Positions 39,249 through 52,100 of a stretch of DNA of 64,000 bases are shown in pieces (the stretch's first letter is position 1; each line of letters opens with the position of its first letter). A model generated the notes under the pieces. The model did not search any database, was not told the DNA's origin, and saw nothing but the letters and a program-made list of their open reading frames with translations. A program made the translations under genes and the position numbers. Source of the stretch: Serilophus lunatus (lineage: Eukaryota > Chordata > Aves > Passeriformes > Eurylaimidae); assembly GCA_013399895.1 (NCBI GenBank), contig VXBA01003730.1, forward strand, positions 452,212 to 516,211, in the 5' to 3' direction.

Positions 39249-39257
39249 AATGTGTTT

Positions 39258-39292
39258 CACACACACAGACACACACACAGAGACACAAACCA
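39258..39292. repeat. (CA)n-rich microsatellite, imperfect
   Basis: Alternating ca units interrupted by ga over about 35 bases. Ordinary dinucleotide repeat. Confidence 0.8.
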
Positions 39293-40130
39293 TGCACTTA
39301 GTGGGAATCCCATTGTCTGTGGAAAATAAACATAGATGGATGTTTCTGACTGTTTACAATGAGCCCCCAGGCTGATGACTCTGATCTGACACTCACCAGC
39401 ATGAAAAGTCTTAGTAGGAAAAGTTCTCCCCGTGTTCTTCAATTTTGGAGTTCTGCTGCCTCCATAGGTGTCTTCCTGAGGACAGTGGGATGCCCATAGG
39501 GAGGGAAAAAAAAGCTGGGAGGGCCCAGATGTAGGATCTAGAGAACCAAATACACTTTAAGCTGACAAGCTGTGGATGGCTGGGCGTGTACAGCCACAGG
39601 GCTCCTGCGCGATGCCGCTTGGCCCAGGGTTTGATATTTACCGGTTCGCACTTGCTGTACGGGTCTGTGACCTCTTTTTGAAACTTACTCTTTACGAGTT
39701 TATTTTGGCTGGGCTCAGGCATTCATAAAATTCCTAGGGAACGGGAGGTTTGAAGCATGGCTTGTAAAAGGAGGAGTGGGGAGGTGGGAGAATGGATTGA
39801 GGAGGAGAGTTTTCCATTACCCTGTCATAGCCTCCCTAATGCAGGTCCTACGCCTGTGAGCAGCTCTCCAAAACTGTGGGCTCCTGAAAAGGGGAGAGAG
39901 GGGAAAAGCTTCCTTCCCCATCTGAGGGGCAGGATCCATCCCTGTGTAGATAGGTCTTTCTCCAGTTTCCCTTGTCAGTCATCCCTCTGCAGCTTTTGGT
40001 CTTCGCAGCAGGTCAGCAGAGTTAGTGAATAGCTCAGCAAGCTCAAGGCATCTGAAACAAATTAGATCTCTTATAGCCACCCAGAGACTGATGATGGATG
40101 GAGGTCTGTATTTACAGCAAAACTAATTGG

Positions 40131-40880
40131 CAACATACACAGACATCCAAAAAAGTATATTATTTTGCCAGACTTTGGAGTCGCTAGGCCCTTTATTTTT
40201 TATTGCAGAACATTATACAGCTAGAGATAAAAAAGAACAGTGAAAGTTTTAAATCTAATAAAAGCATTTGACTGCAGAGTAAAAATAACATACACAGAGA
40301 AGTTTGATTTGGAATCGAATTTTATTAATGGTCTTTTCTCCACAAAATGTTTCCAATTAAAAAACAATTCTGAAGTGATGCATTAATAAACTGCTCCCCC
40401 CTCTCCTTTGGAGGGACTAAGAGTTTTAAAGGCTGAGGTGGATAAAAAAATCCACTGGATGTTATTAAAACATAATTTAATATAACCTAAATATAGTGCT
40501 TGCATACCACAGAGAGAGAACTGGCTGTATAATTGAATTCGAAACAATGATAGTATGTTGACTTTTCAAAGAGAAATATTATCAGATTGTAAGCTGCTGT
40601 TCAAAAGAGGGGTCTTCTTTAAACACCAAGGCATGTAAGAAGCAATAAAGAGCAAAATCAGCCACATTTCCCTGGACAGCATGTGGTAGATTTAGATTTC
40701 TCAAAGACTCCAATAGATGTGAAATTGGGAGCACGCAGTTGATGAGCAGCCTGGATCCAACAAGTCATTTGTTTGACTTTTAGATGAATGACCTCTTTGC
40801 TTAAAAATTAAGAGAGAAGAGAGAATACTGAGAGAGACAAGCAGATAAAATGGATGTTACAGATCTAGTCTCCAAAACGC
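40131..40880. promoter_or_regulatory. Strong candidate developmental enhancer block
   Basis: About 750 bases without simple repeats or CR1. A perfect MEF2 site ctaaatatag lies at 40487-40496 and a SOX-type aacaatg at 40543-40549. Many homeodomain cores are present (tttattaatgg near 40320, gcattaataaac near 40380, cataatttaatataac near 40470). The texture and length match vertebrate conserved non-coding elements around developmental genes. The motifs are seen; enhancer function and conservation are inference. Confidence 0.35.
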
Positions 40881-41269
40881 GTTTGACAAAACTGTATTTC
40901 TGTCTGTCTACGTCATTTGGCAGAGCCTGGTTACGAGTGATGAAAGCTTGTGTAAAGTGTTTTCCCTGGGCTAAGAGCATTGTTCGCTGATAGATACATT
41001 TGCATGAGAAATAGATGAGCTCTAGAGAAGGTCAAATGCATGCATGATGAGGGGGCTTTGCAGTAGGGAGGGGACCCTCATTCTCCTGACCACCTACACT
41101 TCTGCCACGTTCCTTAATTTTGTTTTGAAGCGTGGATGAGCAGATGTTATCAACTTTCTGCGCTAAAAATCCAGCTTTCTCTTTGCTCATGCAGAAGGCA
41201 AAACAAGTTCCCTGACCTATCTCAAACACCAGCATCACCAAAACCTCTATCACGAGCAGTTCTCTCCCA

Positions 41270-41480
41270 GCCCTGCCAAAGCCAGAGGTTGCAGCAGACG
41301 CGGCGGGACCAGAGAGCACCCACACCCTGCAGCGCCTCTGCTGGCACAGAGCCAGAGTAAAGCAGTTCTCGTCCCTCGCTGCCTCATCCCATCCCAGCAG
41401 GGTGAAGACCTCTCTATGCCCAACTATATTATTTGCATCCACTTCAACGCCCCTTTCCCCAGCAGCGCCGTGTGAAGGCA
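41270..41480. other. Locally CpG-enriched segment with a minus-strand open frame
   Basis: GC content and CpG rise here compared with flanks. A 149-codon minus-strand frame covers 41032-41481; its translation has no resemblance to a family I know. GC-rich DNA has fewer chance stops, so the frame alone is weak evidence. It may be a small orphan CpG island. Confidence 0.3.
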
Positions 41481-41615
41481 TCTAAGTGCAAATAAGAATT
41501 AGACCCACGATCTTCCTCCGAAGGATTATCCCTGATCACCCATTATTAGTAGTATTACTGTGTTTGCTGGGGCGGGTTTTCTTCTTCTAAGACTTTCTCT
41601 CTCTCTTTTTTTTTT

Positions 41616-41616
41616 N
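41616..41616. other. Single ambiguous base (N)
   Basis: An N sits at the end of a T run. This is a base-call uncertainty and not biology. Confidence 0.95.
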
Positions 41617-41639
41617 CTGGGAAACCGTCCTTTGTGTAA

Positions 41640-42310
41640 ACAGCTATCAGAGTGAGCAGGAGTATGTGATCCATTAGCTCCGCTGAAAACACAATCATTG
41701 TGTTATTCCAAGCTGATGAAAACGTCCTCTGTAGTTTTCTCTCCCGATGTCCACATGCCAATCAGCGTTTGTCAGTGATATAATTTTCTCGCATAAACAC
41801 ATCCGTTGTGCAACTTCCACCCCGAGTAAATAGACATAATTCCAAAACCAAATAACACACTTGGAGGGAAACAGGAGATTAGACAGACAAGGAGGTGGAG
41901 GGGGAGTGAAGGAGATTGAAGCTACAAGGAGAGATCAGCTTTAATTGCAGCGGGAGAAGATGGAAAATTCTCAGGACCAGGCAACACGACTGGTTTATTT
42001 CTTTATAGGGCAAAAAAAGCCTGGGAAGGCAAATAGTTTGGGCTGTTTTTTTAGTGAACATTTGTGAACGAGGACCACCATGAATTGCTGAAAGAAGGAT
42101 GGCTGTTGTTTATGGAACTGGGAAAACATTTTTTTTCCCAATTTGAAACAGAATAGACAATACGGTATAAGTGGGGAGGTGCCATTTCCCCGTTTTCACC
42201 AGAAGGCTTGCTCAGACATGCTACATTTTCCCCCTCCTTGTTCAAAGCTTACATAACCTCCGGGTAATTGTATCTTTGAATCCATTATTGCAGACTTATG
42301 CAAAAGAATG
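41640..42310. promoter_or_regulatory. Candidate regulatory element with CCAAT and octamer-like sites
   Basis: The block contains an NF-Y-type ccaatcagcg at 41758-41767 and a run of short motifs (gatataattttctcgc, gcataaacacatccg, gagtaaatagacataat). An octamer-like tatgcaaa is at 42297-42304 with tccattattgcag just before it. Simple repeats are absent and isolated CpGs are retained, unusual for methylated AT-rich DNA. Enhancer function is inferred only. Confidence 0.28.
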
Positions 42311-42629
42311 TTTTCCATCCCATATGTTTCCAGTGTGTTTGGTGTGTCTGTGTTTGTGTGTAAGGAAATTTGTAAAATAAATCCTTTATTTACATGAGTC
42401 CCCAGACTTGGCAGAGCATGGCTCTGCCATGTGCATTCATACAGGATTGGTCCATGACTGTATGTAGGGTTTATTTAAATATATTCTCTGCCTACACAAT
42501 GTACAAGAGGCATATGTGTACACCAGAAAATATTATATGACTGTAGAAAATGCATCTGTTCTTTAGAGGAATGTCTTATATTTGATCTGGTAGGAGAATT
42601 ATTTAAGAAAATAAGCTGGTGCAGGAGGA

Positions 42630-42705
42630 AGGGAAAAAATACTTAATTATGTGTGTTTGTGTGCATACACGTACATTTTGTATGTGCATACATACATACA
42701 TCCCT
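42630..42705. repeat. TG/CATA-rich degenerate microsatellite
   Basis: Stretches of tgtg, catacat and acgtac units form an imperfect purine-pyrimidine alternating tract. No gene is associated. Confidence 0.65.
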
Positions 42706-42939
42706 GAGTGTTTCTCTAGGTCACAGCCCTTGCAAAACTGAAGTATGAGAGAGCTCTTACGTGAGAAAAGATCTGTCTCTTGTCCTGAGGCAGAATTAAA
42801 CCTATTAACTATTTTCCAAACCAACTCACACTGCCAAAAACATGGTTCGCTGCTCATATTTGTGTGTGCACTTCTCTACAAAGACATGAATTTAAAATTC
42901 TGCTCTGCCTTAGAGAACCAACTGGGGTGATTTCAGAGG

Positions 42940-43460
42940 CATTCGGAGCCCGGCGGGCAGCAGCACAGTCCCGAGCCTCCCGGATCAGGAGGCAGATTTC
43001 AGTCTATACACCCAAACCACGCTGGCCAGAGATGTTTTCCCGCACCTGCCATCTGCATATCAGCCTCTCCTCCCGCTGGAGAGATGCTGAGGGTGTCAGC
43101 CTGTTCAGCCGGGGTGTTCACTGCAGCACACGGGTTGAGCATCAACCTGCGTGGGAGGGGAAGACGGGCTGAATCAGTGTCCCTATTAGGTTTTACAGAG
43201 CTCCTCCATTCACTGGGAGGCGGCAACATCCCTAAAAACCTCCCAGCTGCTGTATTTTCAACCATCATTTCTCCTGCCAAGAGCAATCTTGGCTGACGCC
43301 CTTCCCGCCCGGAGCACCAGCTGTCCCAAACCCACTCACGCCCCTCCCCTGCCAGTGCCCTGTGCAGTGGGGCTGCCTGTCTGCTCTGCAGGGAATGGGG
43401 GACACACACACACTTTTATGCGATCCCATGGGAACCGATCTGGTTTCAAACACAAGCACT
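42940..43460. promoter_or_regulatory. Weak CpG island
   Basis: GC-rich, CpG-containing DNA with no recognisable exon. Several frames are open on both strands, as expected from composition. It could be an orphan CpG island or the promoter of an unannotated transcript. No TATA box or clear donor marks a first exon. Confidence 0.35.
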
Positions 43461-43534
43461 GTATCACCTGATTTGCATTTTCCCCCATTTTAGGGTCCCA
43501 GCCTAGGGGAGGGGAGAACTGAAACCTTAAACCG

Positions 43535-43700
43535 CTTTCTGCTTATTTGCTTTATGATCCTGTTGGGTGCAGTGTTTACTCAAATCCGGCAAGCATCTGG
43601 ATTAGATAATTTGTTGGAAATTAGCAGTGTTTGATGGTTATCGGCCCTTGCGTGATTAAAACCCGGCTGTCAGCGTCGCGTTTGGGTTTCAGGAAGGCAG
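43535..43700. promoter_or_regulatory. Candidate regulatory element
   Basis: AT-rich sequence with retained CpGs and homeodomain cores: gcatctggattagataattt, ggaaattagcagtgtttgat and ttgcgtgattaaaacccggc. It borders the weak CpG island. The composition resembles a conserved enhancer, but this is untested. Confidence 0.27.
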
Positions 43701-46700
43701 GGACACCAGCTGCATGAATCCCCATGCTTGGAGCTGTGGGGAGCGGCAAGGCTCGCACCACCCCGGAGAAGATCTGTCCAGGAGCCTCCTGCACTGGTGT
43801 GGGACTTTCCAGGAGAGACAGATTGGCAAAAGTGCTGAAAAAAAATTCCTTTCAGCTCCAAGTTATATAGCTGAGAAGGGAGGGAGAGGGTGCAGGACGC
43901 TGGAGGTTGTGTCTTCTGTTCTATAAATTCTTCAGCTGCTTTGTCCCAGGTCTGTGTTTTGCTCTTCGTATTTACACCAATGGTGGGCACAGCAGGAATG
44001 CAGAAGAGCTTTGCTCACTTTCTACACTTTGGTTTTGATTTCTTGTATCTAGGGAAGAATTTGTGCATCCCTTCCCATCCCTGCAACCCCCACGTCCAAA
44101 CACAAAAAGCATTCACCCTCTTTCCTCCACCCTCCACTTTAGGGTTGGATCTTGATGCCTTTAAGCTGGGGTTTTAAAGCTGGATGAAATGGTGATAAGC
44201 CCAAACTCTGCTGGAGAGGTTTAATCATCACTGTATTAATATGCACATTCTTTCACAAGTCTTCATGGAGCAGTTCAGCAAAACACCCATGCATAGCAGA
44301 TGTTTTGCTGGTCACAGGGAGGGGGAAATATTAAAGACAGTGCTTCATCATCCGTTCGGGGTCAGTGGAGCTCAGTGAGTAAAGTGCCAAGTGATTTATG
44401 TAGAAGAGGCTTAGATTTGTACCCTGTGCTGTGGCAGAACCCAGACTGCTCCCCTTCAGGACAGCCAGACAGGTGTCCTGCGTGCATGCTCTGCCTGGTG
44501 GGATATTCAGCAGCAGGAGAAACCTAGAGAATGTTTGGATATTGGATAACCACAAAGGATCTCTTTCTCAGATATACTAGGCAGATAAAGAGCAAACTCT
44601 GTGCGTATTTTGCAGGACAGTGAGAGGTGTGCATTTATAAATATGTAAAAATATATTTATATAATATATGCATAAATATAACATATAGGCTTTCAAAGTA
44701 TGCTTCCTCTCAAGTACAGTGATTCTCAAGAATTAATATTTCCAGCTCCTTATGTGAAGATACATTCAATGTGCAGTATAAAACACTTAAGATGAACTTT
44801 GTATGTTCTATATGCATTTGAAGAAGGGAGTTAGGGCTTTCTAAAAGTCATAAGAGAATGGCTTTGAAAGTATAAACTATAACATACTGTATTACTTTAA
44901 AATCTCTACAGTTTTTTGATATGCAGTCACAGTCTTAGTAAATGAGCAGGACTAAAATATAAAGGACTTGTTGGTTTTATTTTTTAATATAGTACGACGA
45001 GCTCTCTTCAGAAAGGACACCAAATAATAAATAATCTTTTCAATTACATTCCGAAAGTTTGTTTTTGTGTATATAAGTACACAACTGTGTTCATGTCAGG
45101 GATATGAGAAGATCACACAACCCTCCAAATGCTCTATTATGCTATTGGCAACAGCATTTTTTATGGTTTCTCACCCTTTTCTAAATGCCAGTATTTCAGT
45201 TTGGTAATATATTTTGCCAATAGATAGAATCAGTAGGTAATAAAAATTACAAAGAAATATTCTATAAAAAAAATTGGGACATTTTGTTTCTTTGTCTGCA
45301 GGAAATCTTTGCACTGGGATGAATTTTGAGTTCATACAGCTCCAGCCTGAATTGCGGGGGGATGACTCTCAATTCTCTGTGTGCTGTGCACATCCTCTGC
45401 AAGAAGAGTAGAACCAGGCTTTGATGTGACTGACAGCCACAAGACTTAGTCCATAAATTCAGGCGAGTCATGTGGAGGTTGAGTTTTAGGGGATTTTGGA
45501 GGCAGGAGATGAGAGAACATTCCCATCAATCCTTTATGGGGAGCATCTACTCCCCAACAACAGCATCTACTGCAGCAGTGCCTACCAGCTCCCCCTTACA
45601 CAAGGAGAGCAGCAGATAATTTGGTCATCTTTGCATTAGCACAGAAGCACTGCCAGGGATGGGCCAGGGCCAGGGCCAGGGTGGGGAACTCGCACTGGTG
45701 AACCTCATAAAGACCTGCAGGCTGACTCCACCTGGGCTGACAGCCTTGTCAAAGTAGCATCTGAGCATTTTAAATTCATCAACGCAGACCCAGAAGGAGT
45801 TATGGAAGCATATAGGGTTGGACGTTATCTTTTGTTCCCTCATTTTCAAGCTGCTGTTGTGCATTTAAAAGCTATTTCCCTAGTTCTCAGTAGCCAGTTG
45901 TGGGACTTGGGTCTATCTGCAGACGTCCCTGCCTGGGATGCCCTTAGGTTTATCCATCACATGTCAGTATATCCATGTGGACCAGTGCATGGTCCTGCAG
46001 TACCTGCATCCAAGGCAGTTTAGATATGGGGTAGCCCTAGAGCAGACTTTGTATGTGTGTGTTCTCTGCAGGCTTCTGGACTAGCGAAATTATCAAATCA
46101 TCACCCTTTAAACCTTTCCAATCACTACCCACCCACAGCTTGGTTCCTGGGGCCTTCAGATCTCCAGGCAAGTTTGCTGCCTTGCGCTAATGAATACCGC
46201 GCACTGAGTGAAAACTCTATCTGCACATCTTTAAATTAAACCAAACCACACACATACAGAAATCATTTCAGCCTACCCAGTGGGTTTTTGCCTTGCTGCA
46301 TGTGCAGAATTTCTTATTGATGTGGGAACCGTGCAGCAGAAGAAACTCCTTAAATGTGCATCAGGAGTAGTAATTTCTCCCTGTTGCCTGCAGCATGGGT
46401 TCAGACAATATGATCATGAAAAAGGGAATGATTTCCTGCCCTATAGAACTTAATTTTATGAATGGAGCTGTGTAACGCAGCATAGTAGCCTTAAAAAAAA
46501 AAACGACAAGCCATAAAAGACATGAGAGGAGCAACCAATGTATACACTACTCTGTCATATGGAAAACAAGGTTAACTTACATGGATTGACTTCGTTGTTT
46601 GCCCTTTCGTTGGTCCTTGATGGTAAAACTCTTGCGTTACGATTTTCAGAAGCACATAGAACAGAATGGTTTATGATGTTCACTTAGCATATAGGACAAT

Positions 46701-47354
46701 AGATGGAAAAGTGCCATAATTTGTGACGCTGACTGCAAAATAAACCTACCATCATTCACACAGAACACTGCTGTACTGTTCCTTTGGATAAACAGCCACA
46801 ATGCTGGTTGGCAGGAACAGACCACCGCCTCCCGGGTCCTTCTTGCTGGAGCTGCACATCTTTGGGCCTTGAGCCGTTGGTGTTTGAACAGAGATGCCTT
46901 TTGACTCCAGTGGGGCAGTGCTGGCACTGCACAAGCTCTTTGTCCTTATTTAGATAAAATAAAGATCTGTGAAAGGCTTCTGAACTCAAAAAACCTCTCA
47001 TGTGGTGCTTCACAATAGCTGCTGACATGGGAAAGTTGCAGAGAGGCCCCAGACCAACAGCTTAGATGTAAACTTTTTGGGGCCAGGGACAGTTCAGATG
47101 TGGAGCTGGGTCCACGTTGTAGTCCTGGTCCCAACTGTATGTTTGACTTACTGGGATAAGAAATCTCCTCATCCCCACTTTGATTTATGAAACCATTTTT
47201 AGTGCATCAATGTGGGTTGGAGTCCAATGTGACCAAACAGCATGGTGTTTTTTCTGTGAGACTTTGAGTAAGGCCTTGTACAAAGAGCAAAGGTTGAATC
47301 ATGAGTGTGTCTGAGGAACGGTGTCCAATGAGATTTACATATGTTTGAATTAAC
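43701..47354. other. Non-coding stretch
   Basis: No gene recognised. AT-rich alternating sequence lies near 44635-44690 and a short GGGCCA tandem repeat at 45661-45682. Frames of 60-106 codons occur on both strands with no family resemblance. Confidence 0.5.
45661..45682. repeat. (GGGCCA)n short tandem repeat
   Basis: About three and a half tandem copies of gggcca. A small hexanucleotide repeat with no visible gene context. Confidence 0.8.
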
Positions 47355-47830
47355 AAATCCTACAAAACAGAGTGGGAAGGGACCTTGAGAAAGCTGATTT
47401 TTCCTCCTCATCCAACACCTAAACAGACCTTAACTCATTCTGGCACATGCACATCAAACCTCTTCTTAAAATTCCCTAATGGTGTAAATACCATAAACAC
47501 TGCCAGCAACCTCTTCCACTTCTCCCTTGTCTTCCTCTTGAATAGCTTTCCCTGTGATATCTAATGTCATTGTGCCTTTGTGGCAGCTCAAGGGCAAGAT
47601 TCTGTCTCCTTTCCATAGGAGACGCAAAGGTCTATAACCCTCCTCTTCTCACTCAGGGGTTTGTGGAGTATTAGATTGTGTCCTCTTTGCATTTTTTAGA
47701 CTGAATAAGCCCACTTATTTCTGACCATTTCTTGTATTGTGTTTTCTGAATTTCTGACCCACTGTTTATGGATGTTGTGCTCCTCTGGATTCAAGCTGCT
47801 CTATTCCTTTCTTAAGGACTTCTCTTCAAG
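47355..47830 (-). mobile_element. Ancient CR1/L3-like LINE fragment (about 475 bp)
   Basis: The plus strand follows the antisense order of CR1/L3-clade 3' regions. A tgggaagggaccttgagaaa start leads to cctcttcttaaaattcccta, cctcttccacttctcccttg, tttttagactgaataagccc and tgctcctctggattcaagct, ending near ttcctttcttaaggact. The tail resembles the part of ORF2 that encodes the end of the reverse transcriptase region in old reptilian and avian copies. It is highly diverged and non-functional. Confidence 0.6.
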
Positions 47831-48819
47831 CCTGACTATCCCCGGATTTGATCAGCTCTGATCAAAAGTTGGTTATGGACCATCTTTGTGGTTTTGACTT
47901 GAACTGGATCAAAAGTAAATGAATCCCATGGCATTTTTTCCCACCGGTCGCTTGGGATGTGGCAGTTGTACAGCAGTTGCAGAAGATAAACACAGAACAG
48001 ACCTAACTGGTAGTGAGCAGTGGGGCAGGCTTAGGTCATGTCTTACATAAGATGTCCTGGGTTATTAATTTCAATGTGAAGCTGAGTTTTTCTCTTTGAC
48101 ATGTCACACTGCCTTTTCATCAGCCAGGAGCACTGGTATAGAGAGGGAGAAACTGTACAAGTGCTGAACTTTGCCCACACCCATAGTGAGATAACAGCCC
48201 TTCTGGTTTGCTTTGTCACACAAAGCTCACCAAGAGCAATTTACCAGAGTCCAGATAGACTAAAAAACCCCATTCAGTATACCCTGTTCCACGTGGGTGT
48301 TCGCTCTGGAAGTGTTTTTTAGCTGGTTGTAGCTTAAATAGGTTGTTAGCCAAACTGCTTGAATGTATGTGATTGATAAGGAACAGATAGCGTGGATTTA
48401 TGCAATCTCACGTCACATCAATCTAGACTTTTCTCCTAACAGAGTAAGAAGTTCTTGTGGCAGAGAAGCTGCAGTTGAGGTATTTTATCTTGACTTTAGC
48501 ATCAGTCCATGGGATGGTCCCATAAACGTAACAGTTCAGTCAATACTAGTCAAGCTGTTCTGTTGTGCTGGTATGGAGAGAAACATAGCTAAGCTGGCTG
48601 CTTTATACAAACCATTCTGAGAAAAATAGACATTGTTTGCCTTTTGCAGGCTATTTTATTATTACTACTAGTAGCAGTAGTATTCAAAGAGCCTGTCTTT
48701 TGAGGGAAGCAACTTTCTAGTTTCACTTTATTAAAAAAATAAATAAATAATTGTAACACCTCTAATAAAATAACCAGAAAAGTTTCCTCTAAGAGCATGT
48801 CATTATGTCAACTCTGCTC
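47831..48819. other. Non-coding stretch
   Basis: No gene recognised. Short (AAAT)n and (TTA/GTA)n-like tracts occur near 48,660-48,750. Confidence 0.5.
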
Positions 48820-49140
48820 AGCAGAGAAGCATTGCACTCGGTAAATATATATTCGGGAGCTCCTTTGTGATCATTGACATTTGACATTGTTCTTACATCT
48901 CTCCCTATTAGCATGTTTATGTTTGGAGGGTACTTGACCTATTTCAGAAATATTCCTCATCTTTTCCCATTATTTACCGAGCAGCAATAACCCTTGAAAA
49001 ACTGCTCTATTTTACAGGCTGTAAAGTTTCATGGAAACAAGAGGCCTCTCTCGTGTTGCTTAAGTAGCTCATCTGTGAAGGTAAATATATTCCTGATTTA
49101 ATTAGAAGTTGCAGTATTAATATTTATGCAGATAAAACTA
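48820..49140. promoter_or_regulatory. Candidate regulatory element
   Basis: The block has scattered motifs such as cggtaaatatatattcggga, tttaattagaagttg and agtattaatatttatgcag, with no simple repeats or transposon. It resembles enhancer-type non-coding DNA by content. Not testable here. Confidence 0.25.
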
Positions 49141-52100
49141 GGTGGGGAGGGAGGCAAAAGAAGAGGGAGCAATGGTGTATTTGTCTTTGCTGAAATCAAC
49201 TGACCAATTCATTCTTCATGAGGAACATAGACAAAGGTTTGAGATCTCTTTCATGAAAAGAACTGTTTCACTCCTCACTCCTAATAGAGGGCTGGGACCA
49301 AGTCGGAGATCCAAAAGCACAGATTGCACCAAAGGCTTGTTTTTATTCATGTTTAAATGTTATTTTTCATGATGAGACAAATTTGAAGGCCAAATGACAG
49401 TGTTTTGAAGAAAGATCCTCTAGGGAATATGGAGAAGGAAATTTCAGATGCTGGAGCAACAGGAGAGGTCTGATCTATCCTATCTCATCTCAGATATGGT
49501 TTTCATGTGCTGCAATACTTTTCTGGATATTAGTGCATTTTGAGGCATAAAATAAAAAGTCAAAATCTTCCATTTTATGGCTGATAATGGAAGGTAAAGA
49601 TTCAGCCATAATGCTTGGCATTCAGATTTTGAAACATTGCAATTTTAAAGTACCTCCTTAATATAGTTTTCAATTCGCTTTTTATCTCCAAAGTGTTGAG
49701 CTGGAGCATATTGTCCAGTTTCAAACTCTCACATAGAGAAAAAAGATTTGACTCTGCACTCTTGAAACTTAGAGACAATTCAGATTTTTCTGATCTTGCC
49801 TTTTCAGACACAGATGAGATAGTAGAAACCTCCTGGCTCTGACCTGACCTGTTCTTTTCATTCTTGCTCTGACCTTGCACCTCTTTGTACAAAATTGGTT
49901 GGGAAAGGTTTGGAGGTACATAAAACAAGGGAACTCAGCCTCCATCCTTCATGAGTGGTGTCATTGTGAGCTTAAATATGGGCATGAATTGTTCGAAGGT
50001 GCCATCTTCCATATTGATACAATGTGTGATGGAGAGCCCTGACACATCTGAAGTCAGAGATCACTTGAGAACACAAAGCTGTGTCAAAAGCATCAGGGAA
50101 AACATGCTTTTTCTTGCTCAAAGAGCAGTTCACCTCTTTGTTCTCCCTTTTGTACCCAGGCTGCACCTGGCTCTCTTTGATTTTAATTATCAGGTACTGA
50201 GGAAGCTGAAGGCTGACCGTGTTAGAAAGCATCACCTTCCCTTCGGGCACAGCTTCAGCTCTTTGTTCTGCTCTCATAGGGTAATTGGATGCTAATGAAC
50301 CAGCTCTCTGGTACACAATATTTAAGATGCTTTTTAGTAACGGGGGAAAAAAAATTACACTTTTTGTCTCTTTATTCCCTGTCTTCGGTTTGCTCTGTGC
50401 TTTTCTGCCATTCTTTCTGTTAAAATCAACACTCTGTTACCTCCATTCTGGAGATCAGATTTTGCTCCTGTACAATTCAGTTACTTTTTTGGACAGTAGA
50501 GGAGAGAGATGCTTCAGACCCAGCCCTTCATTTCTGCTTTTTGTTCCTCTGTGGAAGTCACTTGCATCCAGAGTGGGGCTGCAGTCTTCCCCATTCCAAG
50601 GTCCTATGTGTCAGATGTAGGAAAGCTGGAGGCTACCACCAGCTCTGTACAAGCCTGAAAGCAGTCTTAAGCCCCACATTTGACAAGGCAGATGGGGTGT
50701 TCTTCCCTCAGGTGACAGGACACAAGACATGTTGCACAGTCATTCACCACCTCTCACTCACCCACTCAGAGGCTGCAGCCTCTAAACTGCAATACAACCA
50801 AGCCAGGATGATGCAGAGGGGACAGCCTTGACTCCCCAGGAATGGCAGAATCTGGCCATAAACAGTGTGTACCACAAAGACACACAGGGAAAAAACCCCA
50901 GCACTTAGCAACAGCAGCAACAGTTGCCTCTGCAATTATTCCAACAAACGACAATAATTTGTGCTGACCACACTGTGGTCTGCCTATACCTTGCCAACTT
51001 GTTCTTGCTGCAGCCATTAATATCAGTTTATTCTGCACACAAAGAAAATAGCTCTCATTTAAATCTCCCTGTGCACTTTGTGAGTCATTAATGAAGTCTC
51101 ATGATATCTATGACCTAAAAGGAGCACTGTGAGCTACTTTTTCTTGACCAAGAACCATGATCCACTGGTTGTCAGAGGAACTCATTTGTCACTTCTTGTC
51201 CCTCATATTTGTGGCCCTGTTCTTTGGAATAATAAGAGCTTGGCTTGAGGAATGGGCATGAAATGTGGTTGTGTTTAAAATTTGTTTATTTTCATTGTTT
51301 TTCTTTAGCTTTGTTCTTGGAGCTTGTACAATAAAGGCAAATAATTTAAAGGACACAGAGGGCTGGAGTTTGGTTTTGTACAGAGTGTGGGAGGCTGAAA
51401 GAAAAACCATAGCCAAGTGAAGGGACATTATTTGGTGAAGCCAAGGTGAACTGAGGTATTTAAAGACTCTGAAGGACTTGGAGTAACTTCTATCTTTCCT
51501 GTCAGCTTGTAACTCATACCCAGCTCACACCCAGGCTGAACTCACATCCGGCTACTGCCAGGGAAGTTACACCTCTTAAGTCATCAGCTGCAAAACTGGC
51601 TCGAGAAGCCAAAAGGATCTCAAACTGGGCACACTCAACTGCAGAATCATGCAGCCAGAAAGCAACAAGGAAGAGACACTAAGCCGGTATGAATCACTGC
51701 TAATCACTCTTGTGAGCTAATTGATACATTCCTAAAATTCCTCTCAAGGTTTTTGGCACTCTGATCTCCGCCACTTTCTTCAGTGTCTCAGCAAAGGAAA
51801 AGGCATATAGGTGCTTAGGAAAGTCTTATTTTTAAATAAACAAACCCCTCTGCTGCATGCAAGGGCTCCAGGGGTTGCACGACAGCAGCCATACCCCAAA
51901 ACACGTTTGTGAGATTTGGCAATGATCCTCCACTCCCCTCAGCTGATCCTTTCCAACCCACTTGTTTCAGAAGTGCCACTGCATCTGCTTCAATGCACTT
52001 AAATACATCCCTACCCCAAGTACTCCCAAAGAAGATCCCAGAGAAGCATCAGTTTTGCTGAACACCCAGCTGAACACTCAGCGAGGAAGATAAAGGACGT

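Larger units (their letters stand above)
36831..40130. other. Non-coding stretch with overlapping minus-strand open frames
   Basis: No gene recognised. Two overlapping minus-strand frames at 38606-39062 (127 and 132 codons) sit in a locally GC-rich segment. Since they occupy different frames of the same DNA, at most one could be real and neither resembles a known protein. An 11-base direct repeat gtaagtgggaa occurs at 38967 and 38998. A perfect palindrome and a CA-rich tract lie at 39227-39292. Confidence 0.5.

Noticed and set aside
41032..41481. 149-codon minus-strand open frame as a gene
   Set aside because: No protein resemblance, no splice support, and it sits in GC-richer DNA where chance frames are longer.
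49951..50316. Pair of 114-codon frames on opposite strands
   Set aside because: They are shadows of each other in an interval with few stops; neither looks like a protein.
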